Source of the DNA: Paracoccus sp. S-4012
Lineage (GTDB): Bacteria; Pseudomonadota; Alphaproteobacteria; Rhodobacterales; Rhodobacteraceae
Reading direction: 5' to 3'
NCBI RefSeq assembly: GCF_009674885.1
Contig: NZ_WKKA01000009.1
Span: forward strand, 1 to 64,000
Length of the DNA: 64,000 nucleotides
The position numbers and the translations under genes were made by a program. The notes below the pieces were generated by a model, which was not told where the DNA came from, ran no database searches, and saw only the letters and a list, made by a program, of their open reading frames with translations. This document shows positions 63,203 through 64,000 of this stretch, in pieces. Within the stretch, counting starts at the first letter, position 1. Each line of letters opens with the position of its first letter.

Positions 63203-64000
63203 GTGAGCCTCGCTGCCTTCCCGACCGCGGATCGCGGCGCCCGCATGGGGCGCCTGCTGACCGTCATCCTGCTGCTGAGCACGCTGTTTCTCACCGCCTG
63301 CGGCCTCGCGCGGGTCGGCCCGAACAAGAACGAGATCTATGCCGGCGCGGTCGAGCGTGGCGGCGACGCGCATATCATCTACGTCAACAACCACGTGAAC
63401 CGGACCGCGAACTACACCCCCTCCTACGGCTTCGGCTCGGACTTCCTGAGCGCCGCGCCGGTGGAGGCCGACACGATCCGCCCCGGCGACACGCTGGGCC
63501 TGCAGATCTGGGAGAACGTGGACGACGGCCTGCTGGCCTCGCTGGGCCAGAGCTCGACCACGCTGCAGCAGCTTCAGGTGGACGGCGACGGCTACATCTT
63601 CGTGCCCTATGCGGGGCGCGTGCTGGCGGCAGGCAACTCGCCCGATTCGCTGCGCCGGATCATCACCGAGCGCCTCTCCGAGCAGACACCCGACCCGCAG
63701 GTCCTCGTCACGCGCCTCGCAGGCGACGGCGCCACGGTTACCGTGGGCGGCCGCGTCACCGCGCAGGGCGTCTATCCGCTGGAGCGCCCGACCCGGAACC
63801 TCTCGGCCATGCTCGCCCGCGCGGGCGGGGTCGCGATCGACCCCGAAATCGCCGTCGTCACCGTTAAGCGCGGCAACGCCACCGGCAAGGTCTGGCTGAA
63901 TGACCTCTACGCCAATTCACGCAACGACATCGCCCTGCGCGGCGGCGACGTGATCCTGGTGGACGAGGATTCGCGCAGCTTCACCGCGCTCGGCGCCCTG
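63203..64000 (+). CDS. Polysaccharide export lipoprotein (Wza-like), partial at window edge
   Basis: The frame is open to the edge. The start is GTG 63203 with AGGAG 6 nt upstream, followed by a lipoprotein signal (MGRLLTVILLLSTLFLTAC, lipobox LTAC). The PES domain reads IRPGDTLGLQIWENVDDGLL, QVDGDGYIFVPYAGRVLAAG; SLBB-type repeats follow (TVGGRVTAQGVYPLERPTRN, LRGGDVILVDEDS). It forms the outer-membrane export channel for capsule or exopolysaccharide. The C-terminal part lies beyond 64000. Confidence 0.92.
   Translation, partial: MSLAAFPTADRGARMGRLLTVILLLSTLFLTACGLARVGPNKNEIYAGAVERGGDAHIIYVNNHVNRTANYTPSYGFGSDFLSAAPVEADTIRPGDTLGLQIWENVDDGLLASLGQSSTTLQQLQVDGDGYIFVPYAGRVLAAGNSPDSLRRIITERLSEQTPDPQVLVTRLAGDGATVTVGGRVTAQGVYPLERPTRNLSAMLARAGGVAIDPEIAVVTVKRGNATGKVWLNDLYANSRNDIALRGGDVILVDEDSRSFTALGAL

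Overview
The window is high-GC chromosomal DNA that reads as an alphaproteobacterium of the order Rhodobacterales (Rhodobacter, Paracoccus or a close relative). The evidence is class I lysyl-tRNA synthetase, an H-NOX/diguanylate cyclase pair, a CcmE/F/H cytochrome c maturation set carrying a phage-type holin/lysozyme pair, class II DAHP synthase, MmcB, DUF6324 and DUF3572 proteins, and a tRNA-His lacking the usual extra G at its 5' end. The genus cannot be fixed from the sequence alone.

Layout. Positions 1-1100 are mobile-element debris: an IS21-like end next to decayed TniA/TniB-type transposition genes. Positions 1266-48445 are ordinary core genome in short operons: bolA-grxD; membrane stress proteins; acs; a beta-helix protein; lysS; dacB-nadD; H-NOX-DGC and a PleD-like DGC; DUF983-Nudix; ccmH-ccmF-holin-GH108 lysozyme-ccmE-murI; a fused indolepyruvate oxidoreductase with a divergent LysR regulator; purL; a zinc alcohol/formaldehyde dehydrogenase; gmk-gammaCA-phoR; aroG; a GlxA-type regulator; a di-heme peroxidase; a complete branched-chain amino acid ABC transporter; guaA. 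Positions 48480-57097 form a decayed accessory segment ending at tRNA-His. It holds truncated AraC, sulfatase, formylglycine-generating enzyme, IS256 transposase, LivF, LivH, GMC oxidoreductase and type III restriction genes plus an excisionase/integrase remnant, with a few intact genes (FAD oxidoreductase, YciI, cupin, two MarR regulators). From 57279 the core resumes: DUF6324, mmcB, the riboflavin operon ribE-ribBA-ribH-nusB, then the start of a capsule/exopolysaccharide locus that runs off the right edge.

How genes may work together. The most interesting signal is regulatory. Four transcription units (beta-helix protein, H-NOX-DGC, PleD-like DGC, holin/lysozyme) each have a TTAAC box 48-49 nt before the preferred start codon, and three of them also fit a degenerate CtrA site (NNAA-N7-TTAA). 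The beta-helix and lysozyme leaders also resemble each other along about 60 nt. This suggests one CtrA-type circuit joining c-di-GMP signalling with cell lysis of the kind used to release gene transfer agents. A pair of 24-bp palindromes lies upstream of the beta-helix gene, and the H-NOX protein lacks the expected haem-ligand His. Other candidate signals are a small RNA before purL, paired LysR operators, and a perfect 15-bp-arm hairpin at a gene-truncation junction.
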